A stretch of DNA of 64,000 bases from Varibaculum prostatecancerukia (lineage in GTDB: Bacteria; Actinomycetota; Actinomycetes; Actinomycetales; Actinomycetaceae), in the NCBI RefSeq assembly GCF_943169825.2, contig NZ_OW968402.1, positions 1,488,001 to 1,552,000 of the forward strand. The letters are read 5' to 3'. Positions 9,137 through 17,952 of this stretch are shown here, one piece after another. Every line of letters starts with the position of its first letter. Position 1 is the stretch's first letter. Under the pieces are notes generated by a model that was not told where the DNA came from, searched no databases, and saw nothing but the letters and a program-made list of their open reading frames with translations. Both the position numbers and the translations under genes were made by a program.

Positions 9137-9485
9137 CTGGACACGCCCGCACTGGCGAGTCCCCTATATTACGCCGTCCTCTAGGACGGAAGCCTTTGTT
9201 TACGCGAGTACATTCACCCCACGCCAGAGAGTTTTCCTAGGAAAATAGTCCCTCTGGGGTGGTTCCCTCCGTAGTGCGACGCCGGAAACCATCCAAGATC
9301 ATTATTCCATATTTCTCAATTCTGTCGTAAAACCAGGCTAATTCTTAGAAAATCCTGGGAATTACTTAGCGACCGGCTGAAAAACGAGCTAATCTAAGTG
9401 ACAACGTTGTCACTATGGACTCGCCTAAGCAAGCTCATAGCGGGCAGCGACTTCTAAACCGACTAGAAACGGAAAGGCGAGCAGA
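9137..9485. other. Divergent intergenic region between rne and cydA, with palindromes
   Basis: No gene is seen. Next to rne is a small hairpin (CCGTCC TCTA GGACGG, 9174-9189). Further out a 14-base palindrome TTTTCCTAGGAAAA (9232-9245) is flanked by matching arms (CACCCC..CCAGAG on the left, CTCTGGGGTG on the right), forming a larger interrupted inverted repeat over about 9214-9262. RNase E genes often have structured autoregulatory leaders; a similar role here is only a guess. The cydA operator is listed separately. Confidence 0.6.
9397..9414 (+). promoter_or_regulatory. Palindromic operator upstream of cydAB, LacI-family-like
   Basis: AGTGACAACGTTGTCACT is a perfect 18-base palindrome centred on CG, 72 bases before the cydA start. 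The TGACAACGTTGTCA core matches the style of LacI-family operators in actinobacteria. It does not fit the spacing of CRP/GlxR sites (GTGA-N6-TCAC) or the Rex consensus. Confidence 0.65.
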
Positions 9486-11021
9486 ATGACTATTGCTTCA
9501 ACAGCATTAGATGCCACTATGTTGGCGCGATGGCAGTTCGGTGTTACTACCGTCTACCATTTCATCCTGGTTCCGTTCACCATCGGCATGTCCCTCCTGG
9601 TTGCCATTATGCAAACTAAATGGCATAAAACTGGCGAGGAATATTGGCTGAAGGCGACACGGTTCTTTGGGAAACTGTTCCTAATTAACTTTGCACTCGG
9701 TGTTGCCACCGGTATCGTGCAAGAATTCCAGTTCGGCATGAACTGGTCAGAGTACTCCCGCTTTGTGGGCGACATCTTCGGTGCGCCGCTAGCATGTGAG
9801 GCTCTTATTTCATTCTTTATGGAGTCCACCTTCCTGGGTCTGTGGATCTTCGGCTGGGGCCGGCTATCTAAGAAGGCGCACCTCACGTGCGTCTGGCTGG
9901 TCTGCGTCGGGGTTAACACTTCGGCTCTGTGGATCGTGGGGGCAAACTCCTGGATGCAGCATCCGGTAGGGGCAACCTTCGATCCGGCAACCGGCCGTGC
10001 ACAGTTGGACGGCCTGGCTGGCTTCTTCCAGGTACTGCTTAACCCGGTACTGTGGGCGGCATACACTCACGTGCTTTCTACTTCATGGCTGCTGGTTGGC
10101 ACCTTTGTTGCCGGCATCGCTATTTGGTGGATGGTTCGGTCTGCCAACGCTGGCGCCGAGACTGAGGCACGTGACATTTGGCGTCCCATTGCCCGTTTCG
10201 GCATGGTGGTAGTTATCGTTGGCGGTCTGCTAACCGCGGTCACCGGACACGTTCAAGGTCAGCTAGTTGCTAAGCACCAGCCGGCCAAGATGGCTGCTGC
10301 TGAGGCTCTTTGCCAGACTCCAAATGCTGGCGAGGGCGCACCCTTTACTATTGCTGCTTTTGGACCACTGAACGCTAACTGCGATCAGATTTCCAAGGTT
10401 GGCGAGGTACCCGGGGTTTACTCCTTCATGGCTACCAACTCCTTCACTGGAAAGGTAGAGGGTCTGGATACTTTGAACCAGCAATATGGCTCATTGTTCT
10501 CTGAGATTCTCAGCCAGCGCGGCTACGATATGCAGTCGCAGCCGGTTGACTTCAGCCCGAACATTATGTTCAGCTTCTGGAGCTTCCGCCTGATGATGCT
10601 GTTTGGCATCTTCTCGGCAATCCTGGCGATTTGGGGTCTGGTTGCTACCAAGGGTGGCAAGATTTCTAAGTCCACTGGTTTGGGTAAGTTCGCCATTTGG
10701 TCCCTGCCGATGCCTTTCCTAGCCTGCTCCTTCGGCTGGCTATTCACCGAATGGGGTCGTCAGCCGTTCATCGTGCACCCAGTGGACATGCAAGTCGATG
10801 GATCCTCGGTATTTATGCTTACCGCCCATGGGCTTTCGTTCGCAGTGCCCGCATGGCAGGTACTTGTTACCTTGCTGGGCTTCACGCTGATCTACCTGGC
10901 ACTAGGCATTGTCTGGTTCCTGTTGATTAAGCGTTACGTTAAGGAAGGTATCCACGTCAATGCCAATGAAAAGGCAGTACATGGCGAGGATGCTGGCAAG
11001 AACCTAAGCTTTGCTTACTAG
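9486..11021 (+). CDS. cydA: Cytochrome bd quinol oxidase subunit I
   Basis: The 511-residue membrane protein is the heme-bearing subunit of cytochrome bd, which oxidises quinol and reduces oxygen to water with high affinity. The N-terminal heme-ligand helix is clear (RWQFGVTTVYHFILVP, His25), as is the helix AAYTHVLSTSWL and the C-terminal GRQPFIVHPVDMQ. The length between helices VI and VII indicates the short Q-loop form usual in Gram-positives. About nine membrane helices are expected. GAAAGGCGAGCAGA precedes the ATG. cydB follows after 21 bases. Confidence 0.97.
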   Translation: MTIASTALDATMLARWQFGVTTVYHFILVPFTIGMSLLVAIMQTKWHKTGEEYWLKATRFFGKLFLINFALGVATGIVQEFQFGMNWSEYSRFVGDIFGAPLACEALISFFMESTFLGLWIFGWGRLSKKAHLTCVWLVCVGVNTSALWIVGANSWMQHPVGATFDPATGRAQLDGLAGFFQVLLNPVLWAAYTHVLSTSWLLVGTFVAGIAIWWMVRSANAGAETEARDIWRPIARFGMVVVIVGGLLTAVTGHVQGQLVAKHQPAKMAAAEALCQTPNAGEGAPFTIAAFGPLNANCDQISKVGEVPGVYSFMATNSFTGKVEGLDTLNQQYGSLFSEILSQRGYDMQSQPVDFSPNIMFSFWSFRLMMLFGIFSAILAIWGLVATKGGKISKSTGLGKFAIWSLPMPFLACSFGWLFTEWGRQPFIVHPVDMQVDGSSVFMLTAHGLSFAVPAWQVLVTLLGFTLIYLALGIVWFLLIKRYVKEGIHVNANEKAVHGEDAGKNLSFAY

Positions 11022-11042
11022 GTCAGATAGGAGATCGAAGAG

Positions 11043-12179
11043 ATGACTATTCTACAAGTTATTTGGTTCATCCTGATCGCCGTCCTCTGGACTGGCTATC
11101 TGGTACTGGAAGGGTTCGGTGTAGGCGCCGGTATGGTAATGCCGATGGTAGCCAAGACCGACCGTGAACGCTCTCAGGTTCAAAAGACCTTTGGCCCGGT
11201 TTGGGATGGTAACGAGGTTTGGTTGCTGACCGCCGGAGGCGCGACTTTCGCCGCCTTCCCGGAATGGTACGCCACCATGTTCTCTGGAATGTACCTGGCA
11301 CTGTTCCTGATTCTGTTCTGCTTGATTATCCGCATCTGCGCGATTGAGTGGCGCACCAAGGTAGCCTCGGCTGCTTGGCGGGGTCGCTGGGACAGCTGGC
11401 AGACCATTGTTGCCTGGCTAGTTCCGATTCTGTTCGGGGTGGCCTTCGCCAACCTGGTTCAGGGCATGAATATTGCGATTACCCAGTACAACACCCCCGG
11501 TGAAGCCGTGGCGGGAGCTGCTGACCTCAGCAAGCACGTCCACAACTTCACTTCTCAGGGCGCTCCTCTCGGTAGCGTATTCCTCTCGCTGCTAACCCCC
11601 TACACCATTGCGGGTGGGGTCATGCTAGCGTTGATTTTCGCTACTCAGGGCTTGGCTTACTTGGCTCTGCGCACCAATGGTGAAGTTCAGAACCGCGCTA
11701 AGAATCTGCTCGGTAAGTTCGCGATTGCGGACACCGTGCTGGTTGCAGTGGCCGCGCTTTGGGGTCAATTCCTGTACGCTTCCCAGGCCATGGCTTGGAT
11801 TCCGCTGATCATTGCTGCCTTGGCGTTTGTCGTCACGGTACTAATGGCGCTTCGCGGCTCCGAATGGGGTACCTTGCTCGCCCACTCCGTCGGAATCGCT
11901 GGGGCAGTTGCGTGGATCTTTACCGCGATGGCACCCAACGCTATGAAGTCTTCCATTAAGCCAGAGTTCTCTCTGACTATCTGGGATGCTTCTTCCTCGT
12001 CGTCTACTTTGGCGATTATGCTAGTGATCGCGCTGGTAGTGGTGCCCATTGTTTTGGGTTACACCTTCTGGAGCTACACTCGCATGCCGCTGAAGATTAC
12101 TCTTGAGGGTCTGGACGAAAACCCGGGTGTTCCCTGGGACAAGATTCGTCAGGGTGCTTCTTTCCTCGCGGAAAGCTAG
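11043..12179 (+). CDS. cydB: Cytochrome bd quinol oxidase subunit II
   Basis: The 378-residue protein has about eight membrane helices and is the partner of CydA. The N-terminal helix (ILQVIWFILIAVLWTGYLVL) and the block GPVWDGNEVWLLTAGGATFA (residues about 51-70) are diagnostic of CydB. A GGAG ribosome site lies just before ATG 11043. A strong terminator follows, so cydAB is transcribed apart from cydDC, although all four serve the same oxidase. Confidence 0.97.
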   Translation: MTILQVIWFILIAVLWTGYLVLEGFGVGAGMVMPMVAKTDRERSQVQKTFGPVWDGNEVWLLTAGGATFAAFPEWYATMFSGMYLALFLILFCLIIRICAIEWRTKVASAAWRGRWDSWQTIVAWLVPILFGVAFANLVQGMNIAITQYNTPGEAVAGAADLSKHVHNFTSQGAPLGSVFLSLLTPYTIAGGVMLALIFATQGLAYLALRTNGEVQNRAKNLLGKFAIADTVLVAVAALWGQFLYASQAMAWIPLIIAALAFVVTVLMALRGSEWGTLLAHSVGIAGAVAWIFTAMAPNAMKSSIKPEFSLTIWDASSSSSTLAIMLVIALVVVPIVLGYTFWSYTRMPLKITLEGLDENPGVPWDKIRQGASFLAES

Positions 12180-12240
12180 GCAAATATCGGCACCTATCAG
12201 GTAACTTCCAACTAGGTGCCAGTAATAAAACTAAATAAAT

Positions 12241-12282
12241 AGTGTTGGCCTTGGCTATTCAGCCAAGGCCAACATTATTTTT
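12241..12282 (+). terminator. Terminator of cydAB
   Basis: A 14-bp stem (12243-12256 with 12261-12274, arm TGTTGGCCTTGGCT) with loop ATTC is followed by ATTATTTTT. It lies about 60 bases past the cydB stop. Confidence 0.9.
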
Positions 12283-12345
12283 ACCCCCACGACTATTGTC
12301 CCCACCTACCGGAAACAGATTTTACTGACACGCGAAACCCAGAAT

Positions 12346-12480
12346 GAGCGCGGGAGGGGATTTCATCCGAGTGGGCGCGGTGTTACCGAACTGGGGTAGA
12401 AAAAGATGCGAGAGGGGGCTTGAGCCGAGCGAAGCAAGGCTCACCGGGGTCCCCCGAGTACTTTTTCTACCCCAGTTCCT
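12346..12480 (+). repeat. Divergent member of the paired-stem intergenic repeat family
   Basis: It begins with GAGCGCGGGAGGGGATTTC, then ATCCGAGTGGGCGCGGTG, nearly identical to the left linker of the copies at 37987 and 40774. An 18-bp perfect stem follows (12388-12405 with 12461-12478, arm GAACTGGGGTAGAAAAAG) with a further imperfect stem inside. The right linker and outer right arm seen in the other copies are missing. The stretch between cydB and cydD (12180-12572) holds only this element, the cydAB terminator and the cydD promoter area. Confidence 0.7.
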
Positions 12481-12572
12481 CCCACGTACTATCAGACTAG
12501 ATTGGGACGCGTTTAGAGTTTTCACGTTCCTGTGGGAAAATAGTCCCGATATTTGCACGGAGGACACTTGTT

Positions 12573-14354
12573 TTGAAACCACTTGATCCGAAACTGCTGA
12601 AATATGCTAAGTCTGCGCGGGTCGCCATCGCTATCACCGCAGTCACCGGCATTATGCAAGCAGGTCTCGTAATCGCCCAATGCTTCTTAATCTCGGCACT
12701 GATTTCTCCAGTAATCTCTTTAAGGCAATCCTGGGATCAAGTCGCTCAGTTCGCGTTTTGGCTGGCGCTTGTATCGCTGGCACGGGTAGCACTCACCTAT
12801 TTCCGCTCCAACCATCAACATAGGGCGGCCAAGAAAGCGATTCGGGAACTGCGTGGACAGGTGCTGGCGCATTGTTTGAAACTGGGGCCGCGCTGGCTGG
12901 CACGCAAAGGAACCGACACGGTTACCCTGGCTACCCGAGGTTTAGAAAAACTCGGTCCTTATTTCGTGGACTATATTCCGCAACTGATCTTGGCAGTCAC
13001 GGTCACTCCCCTAGTGCTACTGGTAATGGCGATTTTGGACTTTTGGTCAGCGCTGGTAGCCATTATTACTATTCCTTTGATCCCGATATTTATGGTGATT
13101 ATTGGGCTGATGACCCAGACTGCCTCGGATCGCCGCCTGGCTACCATGCAGCATTTGGGCAGGCAACTGCTAGATTTAGTTGCCGGTTTAGCGACTTTAA
13201 AGAGCCTGGGCAGGCACCGCGGCCCAGAAAAACAGATTTCTTCGATTGGGAAAACCTATACCCAAACCACGATGGCGACTTTACGGATCGCCTTCCTATC
13301 GGGTGCAGTCCTGGAGTTTATATCGATTCTGTCGGTAGCTATCGTGGCGGTTACCGTAGGTCTGCGGATGGTGGCTGGCGGTCTCGACCTCTACACTGGG
13401 CTAATTGCAATTATGCTGGCTCCCGAGGTATACGCGCCGGTGCGGGAAGTTGGCAAATTCTTCCATGCCTCCGCCGATGGGCTTTCGGCTTCACAATCGG
13501 CCTTCGAAATCCTAGAAACTCCCCCGGCTACCAGTGGTGATAAACCGGCTCCGAAACTGGAAGAAACCACTATTACGATTAAGGATCTGGGGATGCGTTC
13601 GCGGGGAGCTTGGGCACCCAATGCCGTTAATCTAGTAATTAAACCGGCCACTATCACCGCTTTAGTAGGTAAATCGGGGGAAGGTAAAACCACTACCGTT
13701 ATGGCGCTGTTAAAACAGCTCTCTAGCGACCGCGGCACTATTACCTTGACCGACGCCTCCGGTAAAAACCTGGATTTAGATGAGGTTTCTCCAGATTCTT
13801 GGTGGGAGCAAACCTCGTGGCTCCCACAGATGCCGCTATTGCTACCGGGAACTTTGGCACAAAACATTGCTGAAAGCCCCGCTCATCTTGCGGAACTTTT
13901 CCCTCAGGGGGCGCCCGGGGAGCAAGTGCATAAAGCCGCGCGTCTAGCGGGTTTCGAGGAGGTAGTAGCGAAGCTACCGGAAGGCTGGAACACATTTTTA
14001 CGGGCAGGCGGGGAAGGTCTGTCAGTAGGTCAGCGCCAACGCCTTGCCCTAGTACGGGCGCTGCTCTCTACCAAGCAGCTAATTGCTCTGGATGAGCCTT
14101 CTGCCCACCTTGATGCCCATTTGGTGGCACAAGTAGCACAAGTGGTTCAGCAGTTGAAAGATGCGGGAAAAACCGTAGTTTTAATTGCCCACCGTAAAGA
14201 GTTAGCACAGATAGCTGACCAGGTAGTGCGAATTTCTTCTGTTCCTTTCACTCCCGAAGAAACAGAAAAGTATAGAGATACTCAGCCACAGGCGGCCAGA
14301 GCCAGTGAGGCGGAGATTCCTGAATTCTTAGGCTCGACCCGGGGGTTGGAATAG
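12573..14354 (+). CDS. cydD: Thiol reductant ABC exporter subunit CydD
   Basis: The 593-residue half-transporter has a six-helix membrane domain (about 1-320) and an ATPase domain with Walker A GKSGEGKTT, signature LSVGQRQRLALVRALL, Walker B LIALDEP and the switch His in IAHRKE. CydDC exports glutathione- or cysteine-type thiols (or heme, in more recent work) and is needed to assemble cytochrome bd. The start is TTG 12573 behind GGAGGA. The signature has Val in place of the usual first Gly (LSVGQ). cydC follows after one base. Confidence 0.93.
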   Translation: MKPLDPKLLKYAKSARVAIAITAVTGIMQAGLVIAQCFLISALISPVISLRQSWDQVAQFAFWLALVSLARVALTYFRSNHQHRAAKKAIRELRGQVLAHCLKLGPRWLARKGTDTVTLATRGLEKLGPYFVDYIPQLILAVTVTPLVLLVMAILDFWSALVAIITIPLIPIFMVIIGLMTQTASDRRLATMQHLGRQLLDLVAGLATLKSLGRHRGPEKQISSIGKTYTQTTMATLRIAFLSGAVLEFISILSVAIVAVTVGLRMVAGGLDLYTGLIAIMLAPEVYAPVREVGKFFHASADGLSASQSAFEILETPPATSGDKPAPKLEETTITIKDLGMRSRGAWAPNAVNLVIKPATITALVGKSGEGKTTTVMALLKQLSSDRGTITLTDASGKNLDLDEVSPDSWWEQTSWLPQMPLLLPGTLAQNIAESPAHLAELFPQGAPGEQVHKAARLAGFEEVVAKLPEGWNTFLRAGGEGLSVGQRQRLALVRALLSTKQLIALDEPSAHLDAHLVAQVAQVVQQLKDAGKTVVLIAHRKELAQIADQVVRISSVPFTPEETEKYRDTQPQAARASEAEIPEFLGSTRGLE

Positions 14355-14355
14355 C

Positions 14356-16167
14356 ATGAAAACTTGGTTCATTACTGCTGAGGAACGCCAGGCTCTCAAG
14401 CGGGCGATAAAACTTTTGGAACTAAAACCCGGCACTTTGTTCTTGGCTTGTTTCTTGGGAGCTGCCGGACTGGGCGCCTCCATTGCCCTGGGTGCCACCG
14501 CCGCCTGGCTGATTGCGCGTGCCTCCCAAATGCCACCCGTCCTCTACCTGGAGGTCGCGGTAGTTTCCGTGCGCTTATTCGGAATCTCCAAAGCGGTGTT
14601 CCGTTACCTAGAGCGCCTAGCCTCCCACCAGCTAGGGGTATCGGGGATGACCACCCTGCGCACTAACCTTTATAAGACGCTTTCGCATTCGGATACTGCT
14701 CGGATCGCCAGTTTGCGGCGGGGAGATATTCTCGACCGGCTGGGAACCGATGTTGATAATATCGGTGATTTCGTGGTCAAAAGCCTGCTACCAGCGATGG
14801 TGGCCACCATCGTGGGAATCATCACCGTAATCGGGATTTCCCTAGTGGATTGGCGCGCCGGGCTGTTCTTAACTTTGGGCTTGCTGCTCTCGGGAGTGGT
14901 AGGGCCTTTATTTACCATTCGTTCTACCCGGATTGCCCAGCGCCGGGAAACCGAAAGCCGCGCCCACATTTCAGAAGTAGCTATGACCATTGTTGATGGA
15001 TCTGCTCAAATCACGGTTGATGGGCAAACCCAGCAGGTGCTTGCCGGCTTGTCCGATCTGGAAGATCAGCTCTATGACGCCAAGGATGCCACCGCGAAAC
15101 CGGCGGCTTGGGCGGCGGCTATCGACGTGTTCGGAATGCTGATGTCAGTGATAATGGCCGCTTACTTCGGGATTTTTGCGGTTATTGATCAGTCCATTCC
15201 GGAAGTCATGTTGGCCGTCCTGGCGCTTACACCTCTGGCTTCTTTTGAGGGGACTGCCCAGCTCGGTCCTGCCGCCCAACAGCTGGTGATTTCAGCGACT
15301 TCGGCGGTAAGGATCATGAATATGTTGCCCCCGGAAGACCAGGTAAAAGCGGCTGAAGAAACCGAAGATGCGGTGATTGAAAATTTCAAAGCTACCGGCC
15401 CGAGCATCCTCGAGGCCAAGGATTTAGCTATCGGCTGGCCGGGCGGCCCAGTAGTGGCTGACGGGATTAACCTGCGGCTGGCTCCCGGGGATCACCTGGC
15501 GATTGTCGGCCAGTCCGGCATTGGAAAAACTACCCTGCTCTACACTCTATCTGGCCTGCTAAAACCAGTTTCTGGGAGCGTAAAGATTGACGGAGTAGAT
15601 ATTTCCTCTCTGCCACGCACGCAGGCGGCTGCTAGTTTTGTGATCACTCCCGAGGACGCTCATATTTTCGAAACCACTATTCTAGAAAACTTGCGAGTGG
15701 CTAATGGTCAGCTTTCAGTTTCTGAAGGCGAAGAACTCGTTAAAGAAGCCGGTTTAGGCGAGTGGCTTTCCTCGCTACCGGACGGTATCGAAACCGAGTT
15801 AGGTTCGGGAGCGACCACTATTTCTGGTGGGGAACGCCGCCGCATCCTGCTGGCACGCGCCTTGGCAGCTAAAGCTCCACTCCTAGCCCTGGATGAACCG
15901 GGTGAGCACTTAGATCCGGAAACTGCGGATGCGCTGCTGCGAGATTTGCTAACTGCCGGCAGCAAGGAACATCAGCGGGGAGTCGTGCTGGTAACCCACC
16001 GCCTCACCCCACTTGACCAGGCAGATCGAGTTTTCATTATGGATAAACCGCATGGCCTGCCGGATGAACCGGCAACTTTCGTAGCCCAAGGTACCCATCG
16101 AGAACTGTTGGAAACTCACCAAGGCTATGCCTGGAGTCTGCGTCAGGAGCAGGTTGATGTCTTTTAA
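14356..16167 (+). CDS. cydC: Thiol reductant ABC exporter subunit CydC
   Basis: The 603-residue half-transporter is the partner of CydD. It has a membrane domain (about 1-330) and an ATPase domain with Walker A GQSGIGKTTLL, signature ISGGERRRILLARAL, Walker B LLALDEPGEHLD and the switch THRLT. The GEHLD motif after Walker B is common in CydC. It starts directly after cydD, and its last codons overlap the start of the histidine kinase gene, so the three form one transcription unit. Confidence 0.93.
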   Translation: MKTWFITAEERQALKRAIKLLELKPGTLFLACFLGAAGLGASIALGATAAWLIARASQMPPVLYLEVAVVSVRLFGISKAVFRYLERLASHQLGVSGMTTLRTNLYKTLSHSDTARIASLRRGDILDRLGTDVDNIGDFVVKSLLPAMVATIVGIITVIGISLVDWRAGLFLTLGLLLSGVVGPLFTIRSTRIAQRRETESRAHISEVAMTIVDGSAQITVDGQTQQVLAGLSDLEDQLYDAKDATAKPAAWAAAIDVFGMLMSVIMAAYFGIFAVIDQSIPEVMLAVLALTPLASFEGTAQLGPAAQQLVISATSAVRIMNMLPPEDQVKAAEETEDAVIENFKATGPSILEAKDLAIGWPGGPVVADGINLRLAPGDHLAIVGQSGIGKTTLLYTLSGLLKPVSGSVKIDGVDISSLPRTQAAASFVITPEDAHIFETTILENLRVANGQLSVSEGEELVKEAGLGEWLSSLPDGIETELGSGATTISGGERRRILLARALAAKAPLLALDEPGEHLDPETADALLRDLLTAGSKEHQRGVVLVTHRLTPLDQADRVFIMDKPHGLPDEPATFVAQGTHRELLETHQGYAWSLRQEQVDVF

Positions 16168-17932
16168 GGACCTGCCCACCTCCGATAACTCTGATGCGGA
16201 TGCGTCCTCCCCGATCGATATTCCTCCGCTGCTAAATAATGCTTCGGGGCAATACTCGCCCCTACCAGAAGATAGCACCCAGTTACTTTCCTCAGTGCTG
16301 CAGATGATGGGAAACCTGGAGCAAGATAAAGTTCTGCAGGCTTTCGTAGATCAGGCTTGTGCGGTTACTTCCTCGCCCTATGGGGCGCTATCGATTCTGG
16401 GTTCGCGCGGAGAAACCAGCGCTTTTTATATCCACGGGCTTAGCGCCGACGAGAGAGAAACTTTAGGTAATCCCCCCATCGGTCGGGGAATAATCGGGGC
16501 TATCCCGGTAGATAACGGCATTATCTCTAATGATTTGCATTCTGACCCTCGTTTCACCGGTTACCCGCCTGCGCACCCAGAAATGGTTTCTTTCTTGGGG
16601 GTGCCGCTTCGTATCCACGAACAAGTCTATGGACGCCTCTATTTGTGTAATCGTCCCGGCGGTTACAGCCAACAAGACTTAGCTTATGTGTCTGGTTTAG
16701 CGATCCTGGCTGCAGTAGCAGTAGAGAACTCGCGTCTTTATGAGGTTTCTCGTTCCCGCGAGCGCTGGACCAGGGTGTCGCAGCAGCTCACCACGATTTT
16801 ATTAGAGGGAACCGAAGAAGAGGACGCGCTACAGTTCATCGCCAAATCAGTGCGAGAGGTAGCGGACGCGGATACGGCGCTCCTGGTGCTACCTTCAGTT
16901 GGCGATTCCTGGGTATGCGAAATTGCTTCTGGATACGGCGCCGCCGACCTTATCGGGGTAACCTTTCCTCCCCACGGACGGGCGCGGACGGTACTAGCGG
17001 AAGGTCAAGGTTTAATCGTTGACTCTCTAGCCCGAGCAACCACTATGCGGGTACCTGAGTTAGCTAAGTTTGGGGCGGCGCTTTATGCTCCTCTCCTGGC
17101 AGGTTCCCACGCCATCGGGGTTTTATTGCTGCTACGTCTGCCGGAAAAACCGGAGTTTGATCCGGCGGTATTAGAAATGGCGGAACAGGTCGCTACTCAG
17201 GCGGCTTTGGCTCTAGAGATTGCAGGGGCTAAACATGCAGCTGATATTGCTACTTTGCTAGATGAACGCGCCAAGATTGGCGAAGATCTTCATGACCTGG
17301 CGATTCAGCAACTGTTTGCCACCGGCATGCAATTGGAACGTATCCGCGCGGCCTTTGCTAATGGAGATGATCTGGACTCTGCACGCGCCGAATCTTTGAT
17401 GCAAGATGCTCTTGCTAGCGTCGATGATTCGGTGAAACAGATCCGGGCAATTGTTCATAACCTGCGGGAACCTGACGCGGCAGTCGATTTGGTTGAACGC
17501 TTGCGCCGGGAAGCCTCACTGGCGCGTCGCCTACTGGGTTTTGCGCCCTCTTTCGTTTTAGATATCGATGGTGAGACACTTTCCTCGGCTAATCCCTCGC
17601 GGGAAGAAATCCTGATTGAGGAGGTTGATCAGCGGCTTAGCCACGATATTTCTGATGATGTGGTGGCGGTGGTACGCGAAGCTTTATCTAATACTGCGCG
17701 CCACGCGGGCGCGTCTTCGGCGCAAGTAGTGGTGAGCATTAGCGGTATGGGCACTAATGGTTCTATTCGCGTCGAAGTAACCGATGATGGACGCGGCCTC
17801 GACCCTGCCGTTACCAGGCGTTCCGGGTTAGATAACCTAAAAAGCAGGGCGCGCCGCCACGGCGGAATCTGTCTGGTGCAGCCCGCCTTACCGCGCGGAT
17901 TGAAAATTATTTGGGAAGTTCCCCTTTCTTAG
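16157..17932 (+). CDS. GAF-GAF sensor histidine kinase, DevS/DosS-like
   Basis: ATG 16157 is preferred because AGGAG lies seven bases ahead; an ATG at 16127 has no such site. The 591-residue cytosolic kinase has GAF1 (about 55-195), GAF2 (about 225-365), a HisKA_3 phosphoacceptor (GEDLHDLAIQQLF, His379) and an HATPase domain with an N-box (REALSNTARHAG) and VTDDGRGLDP. GAF1 keeps the segment YPPAHPEMVSFLGVPLR, like the DosS/DevS GAF-A region that carries the heme ligand; His140 is the candidate ligand. It overlaps cydC by 11 bases, which suggests a role in oxygen or redox sensing. No response regulator is in the window. Confidence 0.88.
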   Translation: MSFKDLPTSDNSDADASSPIDIPPLLNNASGQYSPLPEDSTQLLSSVLQMMGNLEQDKVLQAFVDQACAVTSSPYGALSILGSRGETSAFYIHGLSADERETLGNPPIGRGIIGAIPVDNGIISNDLHSDPRFTGYPPAHPEMVSFLGVPLRIHEQVYGRLYLCNRPGGYSQQDLAYVSGLAILAAVAVENSRLYEVSRSRERWTRVSQQLTTILLEGTEEEDALQFIAKSVREVADADTALLVLPSVGDSWVCEIASGYGAADLIGVTFPPHGRARTVLAEGQGLIVDSLARATTMRVPELAKFGAALYAPLLAGSHAIGVLLLLRLPEKPEFDPAVLEMAEQVATQAALALEIAGAKHAADIATLLDERAKIGEDLHDLAIQQLFATGMQLERIRAAFANGDDLDSARAESLMQDALASVDDSVKQIRAIVHNLREPDAAVDLVERLRREASLARRLLGFAPSFVLDIDGETLSSANPSREEILIEEVDQRLSHDISDDVVAVVREALSNTARHAGASSAQVVVSISGMGTNGSIRVEVTDDGRGLDPAVTRRSGLDNLKSRARRHGGICLVQPALPRGLKIIWEVPLS

Positions 17933-17942
17933 CGAACTTCCC
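17913..17942. terminator. Bidirectional terminator between the kinase gene and ldh
   Basis: A 9-bp stem GGGAAGTTC / GAACTTCCC (17913-17921 with 17934-17942) spans the kinase stop codon and lies 11 bases past the ldh stop. The minus side continues into AAATAATTTTC; the plus side lacks a T run. Confidence 0.55.
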
Positions 17943-17952
17943 CGCCTGCTAC

